Assembly: GCA_018228645.1 (NCBI GenBank)
Contig: CP073693.1
Coordinates: 2,304,416 to 2,368,415 of the forward strand
From: Clostridiaceae bacterium Marseille-Q4143
GTDB taxonomy: Bacteria; Bacillota; Clostridia; Lachnospirales; Lachnospiraceae
Direction: 5' to 3'
DNA: 64,000 nt
In this document: piece by piece, positions 35,901 to 44,167 of the stretch
Layout: each line of letters begins with the position of its first letter
Numbering within the stretch: position 1 is the first letter of the stretch
Made by a program: the position numbers and the translations under genes
The notes under the pieces: model-generated
Told to the model about the DNA's origin: nothing
Database searches by the model: none
What the model saw: only the letters and a program-made list of their open reading frames with translations

Positions 35901-37337
35901 ATGAAGAAAATATTATTTATTGCATCGGAGTGTGTGCCATTTGTAAAGACAGGGGGCCTTGCAGACGTAGTCGGTTCACTGCCGAAAGCATTTGATAAAG
36001 AAAAATATGAAGTCAGAGTGATCATTCCCAATTATAAGTGTATTAAACCGGAATGGAAAGAAAAGATGAATTTCGTCACCAGTTTTTATATGGATATGGC
36101 CTGGAGAAGCCAATATGTGGGAATTATGGAGATGAAGTATGACGGCATACAGTATTATTTTATTGACAATGAATACTATTTTGCCGGTGAGAAACCATAC
36201 GGATATATCCATGAGGATGTGGAAAAATTTGCTTTCTTTTCAAAGGCGGCATTATCAATCCTGCCAGTGGTAGGATATCAGCCGGATATTGTACACTGTC
36301 ATGACTGGCAGACCGGACTGGTACCCGTCTATTTAAAAGACAGCTTTCATGAAGGCGGATTTTATGTGAATATGAAATCCGTAATGACAATCCATAACCT
36401 GAAGTTTCAGGGAATCTGGAATATCGAGACAGTACAGGATGCGACAGGACTGGATATGTCATATTTTACGCCGGACAAACTGGAGGCGTTTGGTGACGCA
36501 AATTATCTGAAAGGCGGCATTGTTTATGCAGACCGGATTACAACGGTCAGCAATACTTATGCGGAGGAGATTAAGACTCCGTTCTACGGGGAACATCTGG
36601 ATGGCCTGATGAGAGCCCGGTCCGGTGAACTTAAGGGAATTGTGAACGGACTTGATTATAAGGAGTGGAATCCGCAGACAGATCAGAAGATCAGTGCGCG
36701 GTACAGTGTTGGCAACTTCCGTCTGAATAAAGTAAAAAATAAACTTGCACTGCAGAAAGAGCTGGGACTTCCGCAGGACAAGAAAGTCATGATGATTGGT
36801 ATCGTCTCCAGACTGACCGATCAGAAGGGATTCGATCTTATTGATCGTATTATGGATGAATTGTGCCAGGATGCGGTGCAGATTGTTGTACTCGGAACTG
36901 GTGAGGAACGTTATGAAAATATGTTTCGTCATTTCGCGTGGAAATATGGGGATAAGGTAGCTGCCTGCATCTATTATTCGGATGAAATGTCACATAAGAT
37001 ATATGCAGCCAGTGATGCATTCCTGATGCCGTCCCTTTTCGAACCGTGCGGTTTAAGTCAGCTTATGAGCCTGAGATACGGTTCTCTTCCGATCGTCAGA
37101 GAGACCGGCGGACTGAAAGATACAGTAGAACCCTATAATGAATATGAAGAGACCGGAACCGGAATTTCCTTTACAAATTACAATGCCCACGAAATGCTCG
37201 AAGCAATTCGTTATGGCGAGGAGATCTACTATGACAGGAGAAAATCCTGGAATAAGATGGTAGAACGCGCGATGAATGCAGACTTTTCATGGGAACACTC
37301 TGCAAAGCAGTACGAACAGCTTTACGAGGAACTGTAA
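35901..37337 (+). CDS. glgA: Glycogen synthase (ADP-glucose type)
   Basis: The ATG at 35901 follows CGGAGGGG. The 478-residue GT5 enzyme shows the ADP-glucose-binding KTGGLADVVGSLPKA at residues 16-31, the HCHDWQTGL segment near residue 135, and the C-terminal PSLFEPCGLSQLMSLRYG with the catalytic glutamate region. It extends alpha-1,4 glucan chains and should work with glgB at 26-28 kb. glgC and glgD are not in the window. A TATAAT at 35867-35872 may be its promoter. Confidence 0.96.
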   Translation: MKKILFIASECVPFVKTGGLADVVGSLPKAFDKEKYEVRVIIPNYKCIKPEWKEKMNFVTSFYMDMAWRSQYVGIMEMKYDGIQYYFIDNEYYFAGEKPYGYIHEDVEKFAFFSKAALSILPVVGYQPDIVHCHDWQTGLVPVYLKDSFHEGGFYVNMKSVMTIHNLKFQGIWNIETVQDATGLDMSYFTPDKLEAFGDANYLKGGIVYADRITTVSNTYAEEIKTPFYGEHLDGLMRARSGELKGIVNGLDYKEWNPQTDQKISARYSVGNFRLNKVKNKLALQKELGLPQDKKVMMIGIVSRLTDQKGFDLIDRIMDELCQDAVQIVVLGTGEERYENMFRHFAWKYGDKVAACIYYSDEMSHKIYAASDAFLMPSLFEPCGLSQLMSLRYGSLPIVRETGGLKDTVEPYNEYEETGTGISFTNYNAHEMLEAIRYGEEIYYDRRKSWNKMVERAMNADFSWEHSAKQYEQLYEEL

Positions 37338-37422
37338 CCTGTATTTGTCAGGTATAAATACCTCTCTGTTTTCACATACTGGAATCGTAGTCAGGAGTAT
37401 GGAAAACAAGGAGGTATTTTTT

Positions 37423-37608
37423 ATGTCACAGTTATCAGAACTGGATGTCCAGAATCTTCGCCATCTCATCGGCGGAAGCGAAACCTGTAAGGCAAAATTT
37501 GAGACTTACGCGGAAAATGCAACTGACAGCCGTGTGAAACAGTATTTTCAGCAGGCAGCTCAGTCAGCAAAAGAGAATAAACAGCAGTTGATGGGATTTT
37601 TAAATTAG
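37423..37608 (+). CDS. Small coat-protein-like helical protein
   Basis: AAGGAGGT lies before the ATG at 37423; the longer frame overlaps glgA. The 61-residue protein is a helical hairpin (SELDVQNLRHLIGG and QYFQQAAQSAKENKQQL). It is the first of two adjacent small genes, 13 bases apart, the second being CotF-like. Such pairs are annotated as spore coat components in clostridia. Confidence 0.7.
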   Translation: MSQLSELDVQNLRHLIGGSETCKAKFETYAENATDSRVKQYFQQAAQSAKENKQQLMGFLN

Positions 37609-37621
37609 GAGGGCGTACAGG

Positions 37622-37882
37622 ATGATGAATGAAAAAAACATGGTCAGTGATGCGCTGACCGGCATCAATGGAGAATTGAAAATGTATGCGGAATATATTT
37701 CCCAAAGTGAGGATCCGCAGTTAAAACAGACCCTCAAACAGATGAGGAACAAGGCAGAGACCGCACAGGAGCAGTTATATCAGATTGCCCGGGAAAAATC
37801 TTATTATGTTCCGGCGGAAAAGGCATCAAAAGAAGAGATTGATCATGTAAAATCTCTTTTTAAACCGGAGAGTATGCTGTAA
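37622..37882 (+). CDS. CotF-family spore coat protein
   Basis: The 86-residue protein has the Coat_F pattern of two helices (VSDALTGINGELKMYAEYI and a following QMRNKAETAQEQLYQIA) and a short C-terminus with YYVPAEKAS. It probably belongs to the spore coat, in line with spo0A nearby. The first helix could also suggest a ferritin-like fold, as discussed for CotF proteins. A hairpin follows. Confidence 0.78.
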   Translation: MMNEKNMVSDALTGINGELKMYAEYISQSEDPQLKQTLKQMRNKAETAQEQLYQIAREKSYYVPAEKASKEEIDHVKSLFKPESML

Positions 37883-37903
37883 TTTTCATTGCAGAATAGA
37901 GCA

Positions 37904-37926
37904 GCGGCAGGAAAATATCCTGCCGC
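37904..37926. terminator. Hairpin terminator
   Basis: GCGGCAGGA (37904-37912) pairs perfectly with TCCTGCCGC (37918-37926) around a five-base loop. On the plus strand it is followed by GAAAAAA rather than T residues, so termination efficiency is uncertain. Confidence 0.55.
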
Positions 37927-37937
37927 GAAAAAAGAGG

Positions 37938-37966
37938 TTGCTGTATCTGAGATAAAGTGGTATAGT
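37938..37966 (+). promoter_or_regulatory. Promoter of the cobalamin-riboswitch operon
   Basis: TTGCTG and TATAGT are spaced by exactly 17 bases, and the start site would fall about 30 bases before the riboswitch. Confidence 0.6.
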
Positions 37967-38003
37967 ACATATGTTAAGTGATTCGAAAATAGAATAAGAA
38001 GTA

Positions 38004-38165
38004 GTTGGTGCCGTTTTTACGGAGAATAGGGAAACAGGTGAAAAGCCTGTGCGGAGCTCGTCACTGTATACAGCGTTGCATGATCATAATGTCACTGGGT
38101 CAGTCATGGACTTGGGAAGACGATCGGTGTGGAAAAGCTGAAAGCCAGGAGACCTGCCAGCTGCG
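38004..38165 (+). ncRNA. Cobalamin riboswitch
   Basis: The conserved blocks appear in order: GTTGGTGCC; GGGAAACAGGTGAAAAGCC; GCTCGTCACTGTATA; GTCACTGGG; TTGGGAAGACGA; and the B12 box AAGCCAGGAGACCTGCC at 38142-38158. Together they define an adenosylcobalamin-type riboswitch. It precedes the CbiK lipoprotein gene by about 180 bases and should switch the downstream uptake operon off when cobalamin is plentiful. The gap 38166-38346 holds a possible expression platform but no clean terminator that I can place. Confidence 0.93.
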
Positions 38166-38346
38166 GTACGGGAAAGAAACAAAAACGTTTTTTAATTCCA
38201 GGTCACGAGGTTTGATTGTACCGAAAAATATATTTTTCTATACAATCCAGCTGCATTCTCATGCGTTGGATTTTTTATTTCTCCCGAGTATGTTCGAATT
38301 TTCAATTACTTACAAAAAAATTTCTTATCATAAGGGAGAGATTAAG

Positions 38347-39603
38347 ATGAAAAAGAAACTTGTAGTAATGCTTTGCGTAGCAGCAATGACAGCAACCATG
38401 GTAAATGGATGTGGAAGCAGCAGTACGGCAACGGATACTGCAGCAGAGGAGACCACTGAAGCAGCAGATGATACTGCAACAGAGGAGACCACTGAGGCAG
38501 ACGATACTGCAGAAGCAGCAGACGAGGATGCAGATCAGGCAGCAGCTGACAATGTAGCAGCTCTGATTGACAAAATCTACGTTCAGGAGAGAACCGATAC
38601 TACTGACGAAGACTGCAAGGCAGCCAAAGAAGCATGGGATGCTCTGACCGACGCGCAGAAAGAACTGGTCGAGGGCGAGAACGCAGATCCGGACTACTTC
38701 GGACGTGACACCGGTGATGCTTCCAAAGACGATCCGCGTAACCAGGATGAGATCGGTGAGAATGAGATTCTGGTGGCAAGCTTCGGAACTTCCTTCAATG
38801 ACAGCCGTGTAGCTGATATCAAAGGTGTCGAGGATGCCCTTCAGGAAGCAAATCCGGACTGGTCTGTAAGAAGAGCATTTACCGCTCAGATCATCATCAA
38901 CCATGTACAGGCACGTGATGGCGAAGCTATTGATAATATGGATCAGGCACTGGATCGCGCAGTAGCAAACGGTGTTAAGAACCTGGTTGTTCAGCCGACC
39001 CATCTGATGCATGGTGCAGAGTATGATGAGCTGTGCGAGGCAGTTGCAGCATACGAAGATAAATTTGAGTCTGTAAAAGTTGCTGAGCCGTTGCTTGGTG
39101 AAGTTGGAGATGACGCTACCGTAGTGAATGATGATAAAAAGGCAGTTGCAGAAGATATCACTGCTGAGGCAGTAAAGACTGCAGGTTATGACAGCCTTGA
39201 CGCTGCAAAAGAAGACGGTGTTGCATTTGTATTCATGGGACATGGTACTTCCCATACTGCAAAAGTTTCCTACAGCCAGATGCAGTCCCAGATGGGAGAA
39301 CTTGGCTATGAGAACGTATTTATCGGAACTGTAGAGGGTGAGCCGGAAGAGACTGCTTGTGAGAACGTTATTCAGGCAGTTGCCGATGCAGGTTACACCA
39401 AAGTAATTCTTCGTCCGCTGATGGTAGTAGCAGGCGATCATGCAAACAACGATATGGCAGGCGATGATGATGATTCCTGGAAGAGCCAGTTTGAGGCTTC
39501 TGGAAAATTTGAAAGCGTAGATACTCAGATCGCTGGCCTTGGTGAGATTCCGGCTGTTCAGGAACTCTATGTTGCTCATACGGCAGCAGCCATTAACGAG
39601 TAA
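38347..39603 (+). CDS. cbiK: Surface lipoprotein with CbiK-type sirohydrochlorin cobaltochelatase domain
   Basis: The ATG at 38347 follows AAGGGAGAG. A lipobox MVNGC places the protein outside the membrane (C22). An acidic threonine-rich linker to about residue 68 is followed by a helical repeat with EAWDALTDAQKELVEG (about 70-110). The CbiK chelatase fold starts at ILVASFGTSFNDSR (141-154). Metal-ligand histidines are expected at H219 in PTHLMHG and H299 in FMGHGTS, with H365 in AGDHANND also near the site. Cytoplasmic CbiK inserts cobalt into sirohydrochlorin; a surface form suggests metal or tetrapyrrole capture. It is the first gene after the cobalamin riboswitch. Confidence 0.9.
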   Translation: MKKKLVVMLCVAAMTATMVNGCGSSSTATDTAAEETTEAADDTATEETTEADDTAEAADEDADQAAADNVAALIDKIYVQERTDTTDEDCKAAKEAWDALTDAQKELVEGENADPDYFGRDTGDASKDDPRNQDEIGENEILVASFGTSFNDSRVADIKGVEDALQEANPDWSVRRAFTAQIIINHVQARDGEAIDNMDQALDRAVANGVKNLVVQPTHLMHGAEYDELCEAVAAYEDKFESVKVAEPLLGEVGDDATVVNDDKKAVAEDITAEAVKTAGYDSLDAAKEDGVAFVFMGHGTSHTAKVSYSQMQSQMGELGYENVFIGTVEGEPEETACENVIQAVADAGYTKVILRPLMVVAGDHANNDMAGDDDDSWKSQFEASGKFESVDTQIAGLGEIPAVQELYVAHTAAAINE

Positions 39604-39628
39604 TCAGAACTAAGAAAGAAGACTGGAA

Positions 39629-40219
39629 ATGAAGAAGAAAATCATCGCATTATTAGGAATGACGGTAATGAGCTGTGCACTGGTGACAGGCTGCGGAGGC
39701 AGTAAGATGCCGGCGGCAGAGAGTGAAGCGGCGACCGAGGCACCTGCAGAGGAGCAGGAAGGCACGGATGCTCTGACGGAGGAGCAGACATCGGACGAGG
39801 CGGATGCTCAGGAAGAAACGGAAGAAAAGACTGCAGCAGCAGTACTGGAAGATGGAACCTATACAGCAGAATTTGATACAGACAGCAGCATGTTCCATGT
39901 AAATGAAGCATGTGAAGGAAAAGGAACTCTGACGGTAAAAGATGGCATTATGACGATTCATGTATCAATGCCGTCCAAGAATATTGTGAATCTCTATCCG
40001 GGACTTGCAGAGGATGCTCAGAAGGAAGGCGCAGAGCTTCTGCAGCCGACCACAGATACGGTTACCTACAGCGATGGTATGACCGAAGAAGTGAACGGGT
40101 TTGATGTTCCGGTTCCAGCACTCGATGAAGAGTTTGATCTGGCATTGATCGGAACAAAAGGAACCTGGTATGATCACAAAGTAAGTGTTTCCAATCCGGA
40201 AAAAATAGAAGAACAGTAG
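39629..40219 (+). CDS. Lipoprotein with a NEAT-like extracytoplasmic domain
   Basis: The lipobox is VTGC at about residue 22, followed by an acidic, alanine-rich linker to about residue 68. The domain begins LEDGTYTAEFDTDS and runs through GKGTLTVKDGIMTIHVSMPS to YDHKVSVSNP. The same order of motifs (DGxY, a glycine-rich turn, LTVxxG, then a WSS or MPS strand) occurs in the proteins at 40284 and 44168, so the three look homologous. The strand pattern recalls heme-binding NEAT domains, an inference only. It has a weak ribosome binding site and follows cbiK by 25 bases. Confidence 0.75.
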   Translation: MKKKIIALLGMTVMSCALVTGCGGSKMPAAESEAATEAPAEEQEGTDALTEEQTSDEADAQEETEEKTAAAVLEDGTYTAEFDTDSSMFHVNEACEGKGTLTVKDGIMTIHVSMPSKNIVNLYPGLAEDAQKEGAELLQPTTDTVTYSDGMTEEVNGFDVPVPALDEEFDLALIGTKGTWYDHKVSVSNPEKIEEQ

Positions 40220-40238
40220 CAAAAGAACTGTGATACCG

Positions 40239-40263
40239 ACGGCCCGGGCCTAGCCCGGGTCGT
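40239..40263 (+). other. GC-rich intra-operon hairpin
   Basis: ACGGCCCGGGC (40239-40249) and GCCCGGGTCGT (40253-40263) form a very stable stem with one G-T pair and a three-base loop. It is not followed by a T tract. It may stabilise the upstream mRNA end or reduce read-through between the two domain genes. Confidence 0.55.
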
Positions 40264-40283
40264 TGTGCTATGGAGGAAAAAGT

Positions 40284-40835
40284 ATGAAAATGAAAACTAT
40301 TTTGACAAAAACGGCAGGAATTCTGCTGGCGGCAGTTCTTCTTGCAACAGGTGCCGGATCACAGAATATGGCGGTTCAGGCTGCGGAAAGCAGTACAGAA
40401 TCCGTCTCATCTGATCTCGCAGATGGAAAATATGCAGTAGATGTAACACTGGAAGGCGGCAGTGGTCGTGCAACCATTAGTTCTCCGGCTATCCTGACCG
40501 TTGAAAATGGACAGGCAACGGCCCGGATTGAGTGGAGCAGTTCTCATTACGATTATATGAAAGTGGGAGATGTACAGTATGACCCGGTCAATGAGGAGGG
40601 CAATTCCGTTTTTCAGATTCCGGTGACCGTATTTGATGAACCCATGGAAGTAGTTGCGGATACGACAGCCATGAGCGTTCCACATGAAATCGAATATACA
40701 CTGACCTTTAACAGCGCCTCTTTGAAATCAGAAAAATCAGTGGTAACCCAACAGAGAATCATCATGTTGGTGGTGATCGTTGCAGCAGCTGTGACGATTG
40801 TTTTGGTTAAAAAGAAGAAAGCGAAGAAAATGTGA
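40284..40835 (+). CDS. Membrane-anchored NEAT-like domain protein
   Basis: The ATG at 40284 follows ATGGAGGAAAA. A cleavable signal peptide (ends near QAAES) is followed by a single domain from DGKYAVDVTLEGGSG to PHEIEYTLTF, a short linker and a C-terminal membrane helix (IIMLVVIVAAAVTIVLV) with a lysine-rich tail. The domain is clearly related to that at 44168: both have GGSGxAT, WSSxxYDYM and PHExxYTLTF. The YDYM and SS residues could act as ligand side chains if the fold is NEAT-like. Its stop overlaps the next start by one base (TGATG). Confidence 0.75.
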   Translation: MKMKTILTKTAGILLAAVLLATGAGSQNMAVQAAESSTESVSSDLADGKYAVDVTLEGGSGRATISSPAILTVENGQATARIEWSSSHYDYMKVGDVQYDPVNEEGNSVFQIPVTVFDEPMEVVADTTAMSVPHEIEYTLTFNSASLKSEKSVVTQQRIIMLVVIVAAAVTIVLVKKKKAKKM

Positions 40836-41974
40836 TGAAGAAGAAAATAGCAGCAGGTATCGTAAGTGTGGTACTGGCAATTTCACTGACGGCCTGTGGT
40901 TCTGCAGGCAGAATGTCAGAGAAGAATACAGAGATCAGCAAAGAACTTGAATATGACCACAGTATGGAACTGGAGTATGCGGAAGAGTTTTCCGTGGATT
41001 ATTATCAGGATGGATATGCGTTGGTAACGATTGCGGATGACGGACAGTATCTGGTGGTGCCGGAAGGAAAAACCGCACCGGATGACCTTTCTAAAGATAT
41101 TACAGTACTTCAGCAGCCATTACATAATATATATCTGGTGGCATCTTCTGTTATGGATATGTTTGTGTCACTGGATGCTCTAGATAGTGTACGGTTCAGC
41201 GCATTAAAAACAGACTCCTGGTACATTGAAGCGGCAAAAGAGGCGATGGAGGCAGGAGATATTCTCTATGCAGGAAAATACTCTGCACCAGACTATGAGC
41301 AGATTCTGTCAGAAAACTGTGAGCTTGCCATTGAAAATACCATGATTTCCCATACACCGGAAGTGAAAGAACAGCTGGAAAAATTTGGCGTTCCGGTCTT
41401 GACGGATCACTCCAGTTATGAGAAAAATCCACTTGGACGGACAGAATGGGTGAAACTTTATGGACTTCTGACGGGACATGAAAAGGAAGCGGAGGAGGCT
41501 TTCGCAGCAGAAAATGAGGCCTTTGCATCCATCGGTGAAGAGGAAGAGACCGGAAAGACCGTTGCATTTTTCTACATCACGACCAACGGAGAGGTCAATG
41601 TCAGGAAGTCTGCGGATTATCTGCCCAAGATGATTGAACTGGCAGGCGGCAAATACATTTTTGATAAACTGGGTGATGAAGATGATGTGGCTTCCACCAT
41701 GTCCATGCAGATGGAAGAGTTCTATGCAGGGGCGAAGGATGCAGACTATATTATCTATAACAGTACTATTGATGGAAGCATGCAGACTCTGTCAGATCTG
41801 ACAGGGAAGAGTCCTATGTTGGAGAAGTTCAAAGCGGTACAGGATGGAAATGTATACTGTACGACGAAGAATCTGTACCAGTCCACGATGGAGCTGGGAA
41901 CCATTACCTCGGATATTCACAAGATGCTGATCGGGGATGATGCAGATCTTACTTATCTCTATAAACTGGAGTGA
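40835..41974 (+). CDS. btuF: BtuF/FecB-type substrate-binding lipoprotein
   Basis: The ATG at 40835 overlaps the previous stop; the frame's GTG at 40832 is less likely. Lipobox LTAC anchors it outside the membrane. The protein has the two-lobe, helix-linked fold of PF01497 proteins, with LDSVRFSALKTDSWYI and NCELAIENTMISHTPEVKEQL in the first lobe and KTVAFFYITTNGEVNVRK in the second. In this operon it should deliver a corrinoid, cobinamide or another tetrapyrrole to the permease. The exact ligand is inferred from the riboswitch; iron-siderophore binding is the alternative. Confidence 0.85.
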   Translation: MKKKIAAGIVSVVLAISLTACGSAGRMSEKNTEISKELEYDHSMELEYAEEFSVDYYQDGYALVTIADDGQYLVVPEGKTAPDDLSKDITVLQQPLHNIYLVASSVMDMFVSLDALDSVRFSALKTDSWYIEAAKEAMEAGDILYAGKYSAPDYEQILSENCELAIENTMISHTPEVKEQLEKFGVPVLTDHSSYEKNPLGRTEWVKLYGLLTGHEKEAEEAFAAENEAFASIGEEEETGKTVAFFYITTNGEVNVRKSADYLPKMIELAGGKYIFDKLGDEDDVASTMSMQMEEFYAGAKDADYIIYNSTIDGSMQTLSDLTGKSPMLEKFKAVQDGNVYCTTKNLYQSTMELGTITSDIHKMLIGDDADLTYLYKLE

Positions 41975-41978
41975 TACT

Positions 41979-42998
41979 ATGAAGAAAAGACAGGGCAGAT
42001 ATACTGCCGCATTTGCAATTTTGCTGGTACTGGTATTGGTGTTTCTGGTGTTGAATGTATGCATTGGAAGTGTGAACATTCCGGTGTCAGAAATTCCGAA
42101 GATTTTGTTTGGAAATGGAGCAGATGATGTTTATACGGATATTGTGATGGGTATCCGTTTCCCAAGAGCGCTGGCTGCAGCAATCCTGGGTGGCGGTCTG
42201 GCGCTGTCTGGTTATCTTCTGCAGACCTTTTTTCATAACCCCATTGCGGGACCTTTTACTTTGGGTATTTCCTCTGGCGCAAAGCTGATGGTGTCTTTAG
42301 TCATGGTGGCATCTCTTGGAAATGCTCTGAAATTAAGCTCCTGGCTCATGATTATTGCCGCATTTGTGGGAGCTATGATCTGTATGGGATTTGTCATCCT
42401 TATGTCGAGGGTGATGGATCAGATGTCCATGCTCATTGTCAGCGGTGTTATGATTGGTTATATCTGCTCGGCTATTACGGATTTTATTGTCACCTTTGCG
42501 GATGACGCGGACATTGTGAATTTACATAACTGGTCCAAGGGAAGTTTTTCCGGCATTACCTGGAATAATGTGTCAATTATGGCAATTGTGACAGGTGTCA
42601 CTTTGATTTGGATTTTCCTGCTGTCCAAGCCATTAAGTGCCTATCAGATGGGAGAATCCTATGCGAGAAATATGGGCCTTAATGTGCAGATGTTCCGGAT
42701 CCTTCTGGTGCTTTTATCCAGCGTATTATCTGCCTGTGTGACGGCATTTGCAGGTCCCGTATCCTTCGTGGGAATTGCAGTGCCTCATCTGGTAAAGAAT
42801 CTGTTTGGAACGGCAAAACCCATTCTTATGATTCCTGCCTGCTTTCTGGGGGGCGCGACATTCTGTCTTTTCTGCGATTTGCTGGCGAGAACCATGTTTG
42901 CCCCTACAGAGTTGTCCATCAGTACAGTGACGGCAGTATTCGGTGCTCCGGTGGTGATCTATATTATGATTCACCGGAAGAAAGAGAAGGCGGAGTAG
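41979..42998 (+). CDS. btuC: BtuC/FecCD-type ABC transporter permease
   Basis: The ATG at 41979, four bases after the upstream stop, gives a 339-residue protein with about ten membrane segments. VMGIRFPRALAAAILGGGLALSG near residue 52 and the FAGPVSFVGIAVPHLVK segment near 258 are family hallmarks, the latter contacting the ATPase. It forms the import channel as a dimer. btuD follows after four bases. Confidence 0.93.
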   Translation: MKKRQGRYTAAFAILLVLVLVFLVLNVCIGSVNIPVSEIPKILFGNGADDVYTDIVMGIRFPRALAAAILGGGLALSGYLLQTFFHNPIAGPFTLGISSGAKLMVSLVMVASLGNALKLSSWLMIIAAFVGAMICMGFVILMSRVMDQMSMLIVSGVMIGYICSAITDFIVTFADDADIVNLHNWSKGSFSGITWNNVSIMAIVTGVTLIWIFLLSKPLSAYQMGESYARNMGLNVQMFRILLVLLSSVLSACVTAFAGPVSFVGIAVPHLVKNLFGTAKPILMIPACFLGGATFCLFCDLLARTMFAPTELSISTVTAVFGAPVVIYIMIHRKKEKAE

Positions 42999-43002
42999 GA
43001 TC

Positions 43003-44100
43003 ATGGAAGAATTTTATTTTTATACCAAAGGACTGACCGTTGGCTATCACGGAGTACCGTTAATCAAAGACATTGAACTCAGCGTGAAAAAAGGAGAGAT
43101 TCTGACGCTGATTGGACCTAACGGAGCAGGTAAGACAACGATTCTGAAAAATATTATCCGGCAGTTAAAACCTCTTGGAGGTGTGGCTGTGCTGGATGGA
43201 AGTAACATGGAAGAATTAAGCGGCAGAGAGCTTTCTAAGAAGCTGTCTGTGGTACTGACAGAGCGGGTTCGGCCGGAGATGATGAACTGCAGAGATGTGG
43301 TGTCTACGGGACGGTATCCCTATACGGGAAAATTTGGTGTCCTTTCTGAGGAAGACTGGAAGATCGTAGACGAATCCATGAGGCTGGTTCATATTGAAGA
43401 ATTGGCGGAGCGGGATTTTATGAAAACCAGTGACGGACAGAAACAACGGGTTATGCTCGCCAGAGCACTTTGCCAGCAGCCGGATATCATCGTCCTGGAT
43501 GAACCGACTTCTTTTCTGGACATCCGCTATAAGCTGGAATTTCTTTCCATTATACAAAATATGTCCCGGACAAGAAAACTGTCGGTCATCATGTCCCTTC
43601 ATGAACTGGATCTGGCAGGACGGATTTCCGATAAGATTGCCTGCGTCCGCGGCGACCGGGTGGACCGCTTCGGAACACCGGAGGAGATTTTCACGGAAGG
43701 TTACATTCCGAAACTGTATCAGATGACCACCGGCTCCTATGATGAGCTGACCGGTGATCTGGAGCTTCCGGCGGTACAGGGCGAACCAAAAGTGTTTGTT
43801 TTGACCGGAAACGGCACCGGAACCGGTGTATTCCGGCGTCTGCAAAGAGAAGGTATCCCTTTTGCAGCGGGAATTCTGTGGGAAAATGATCTTGACTATC
43901 CTTCGGCAAAAGCACTGGCAGTCGAAGTGGTGTCAGAAAAGGTCTTTACACAGTTCTCTGAAGCACAGCTGGCGCGTGCGAAGCAGTTGATAGACAACTG
44001 TGAGCGAGTCATCTGTACGTTGGACACAGAAAACCTGGGAAGTCTTGGAGAAGGGTTGAGAGAATTAAAAGAATATGCCTTGAAGCTTGGTAAACTATAA
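43003..44100 (+). CDS. btuD: BtuD/FecE-type ABC ATPase with C-terminal extension
   Basis: Walker A is GPNGAGKTT near residue 40, the signature is TSDGQKQRVMLARAL and Walker B is IIVLDEPTSFLD. The standard ATPase ends near residue 250. About 110 additional residues follow, with KVFVLTGNGTGTGVFRRL and an alternating alpha/beta pattern that resembles a Rossmann-like or regulatory domain. The extension could sense a nucleotide or cofactor, which is a guess. It is the last gene of the riboswitch operon. Confidence 0.9.
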   Translation: MEEFYFYTKGLTVGYHGVPLIKDIELSVKKGEILTLIGPNGAGKTTILKNIIRQLKPLGGVAVLDGSNMEELSGRELSKKLSVVLTERVRPEMMNCRDVVSTGRYPYTGKFGVLSEEDWKIVDESMRLVHIEELAERDFMKTSDGQKQRVMLARALCQQPDIIVLDEPTSFLDIRYKLEFLSIIQNMSRTRKLSVIMSLHELDLAGRISDKIACVRGDRVDRFGTPEEIFTEGYIPKLYQMTTGSYDELTGDLELPAVQGEPKVFVLTGNGTGTGVFRRLQREGIPFAAGILWENDLDYPSAKALAVEVVSEKVFTQFSEAQLARAKQLIDNCERVICTLDTENLGSLGEGLRELKEYALKLGKL

Positions 44101-44117
44101 TTCTATACGATAAAAAG

Positions 44118-44165
44118 AACAGCATGTGAAATCTTTATAAAGAGGTTTCACATGCTGTTTTTTGT
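44118..44165. terminator. Bidirectional terminator between convergent operons
   Basis: AACAGCATGTGAAA (44118-44131) pairs perfectly with TTTCACATGCTGTT (44146-44159), and a T tract follows on the plus strand. It separates the btu operon from the minus-strand operon. Confidence 0.88.
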
Positions 44166-44167
44166 TA

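Noticed and set aside
38302..39579. 425-residue open frame antisense to the cbiK gene
   Set aside because: It mirrors a well-supported gene, has cysteine- and isoleucine-rich composition typical of antisense frames, and lacks a ribosome binding site.
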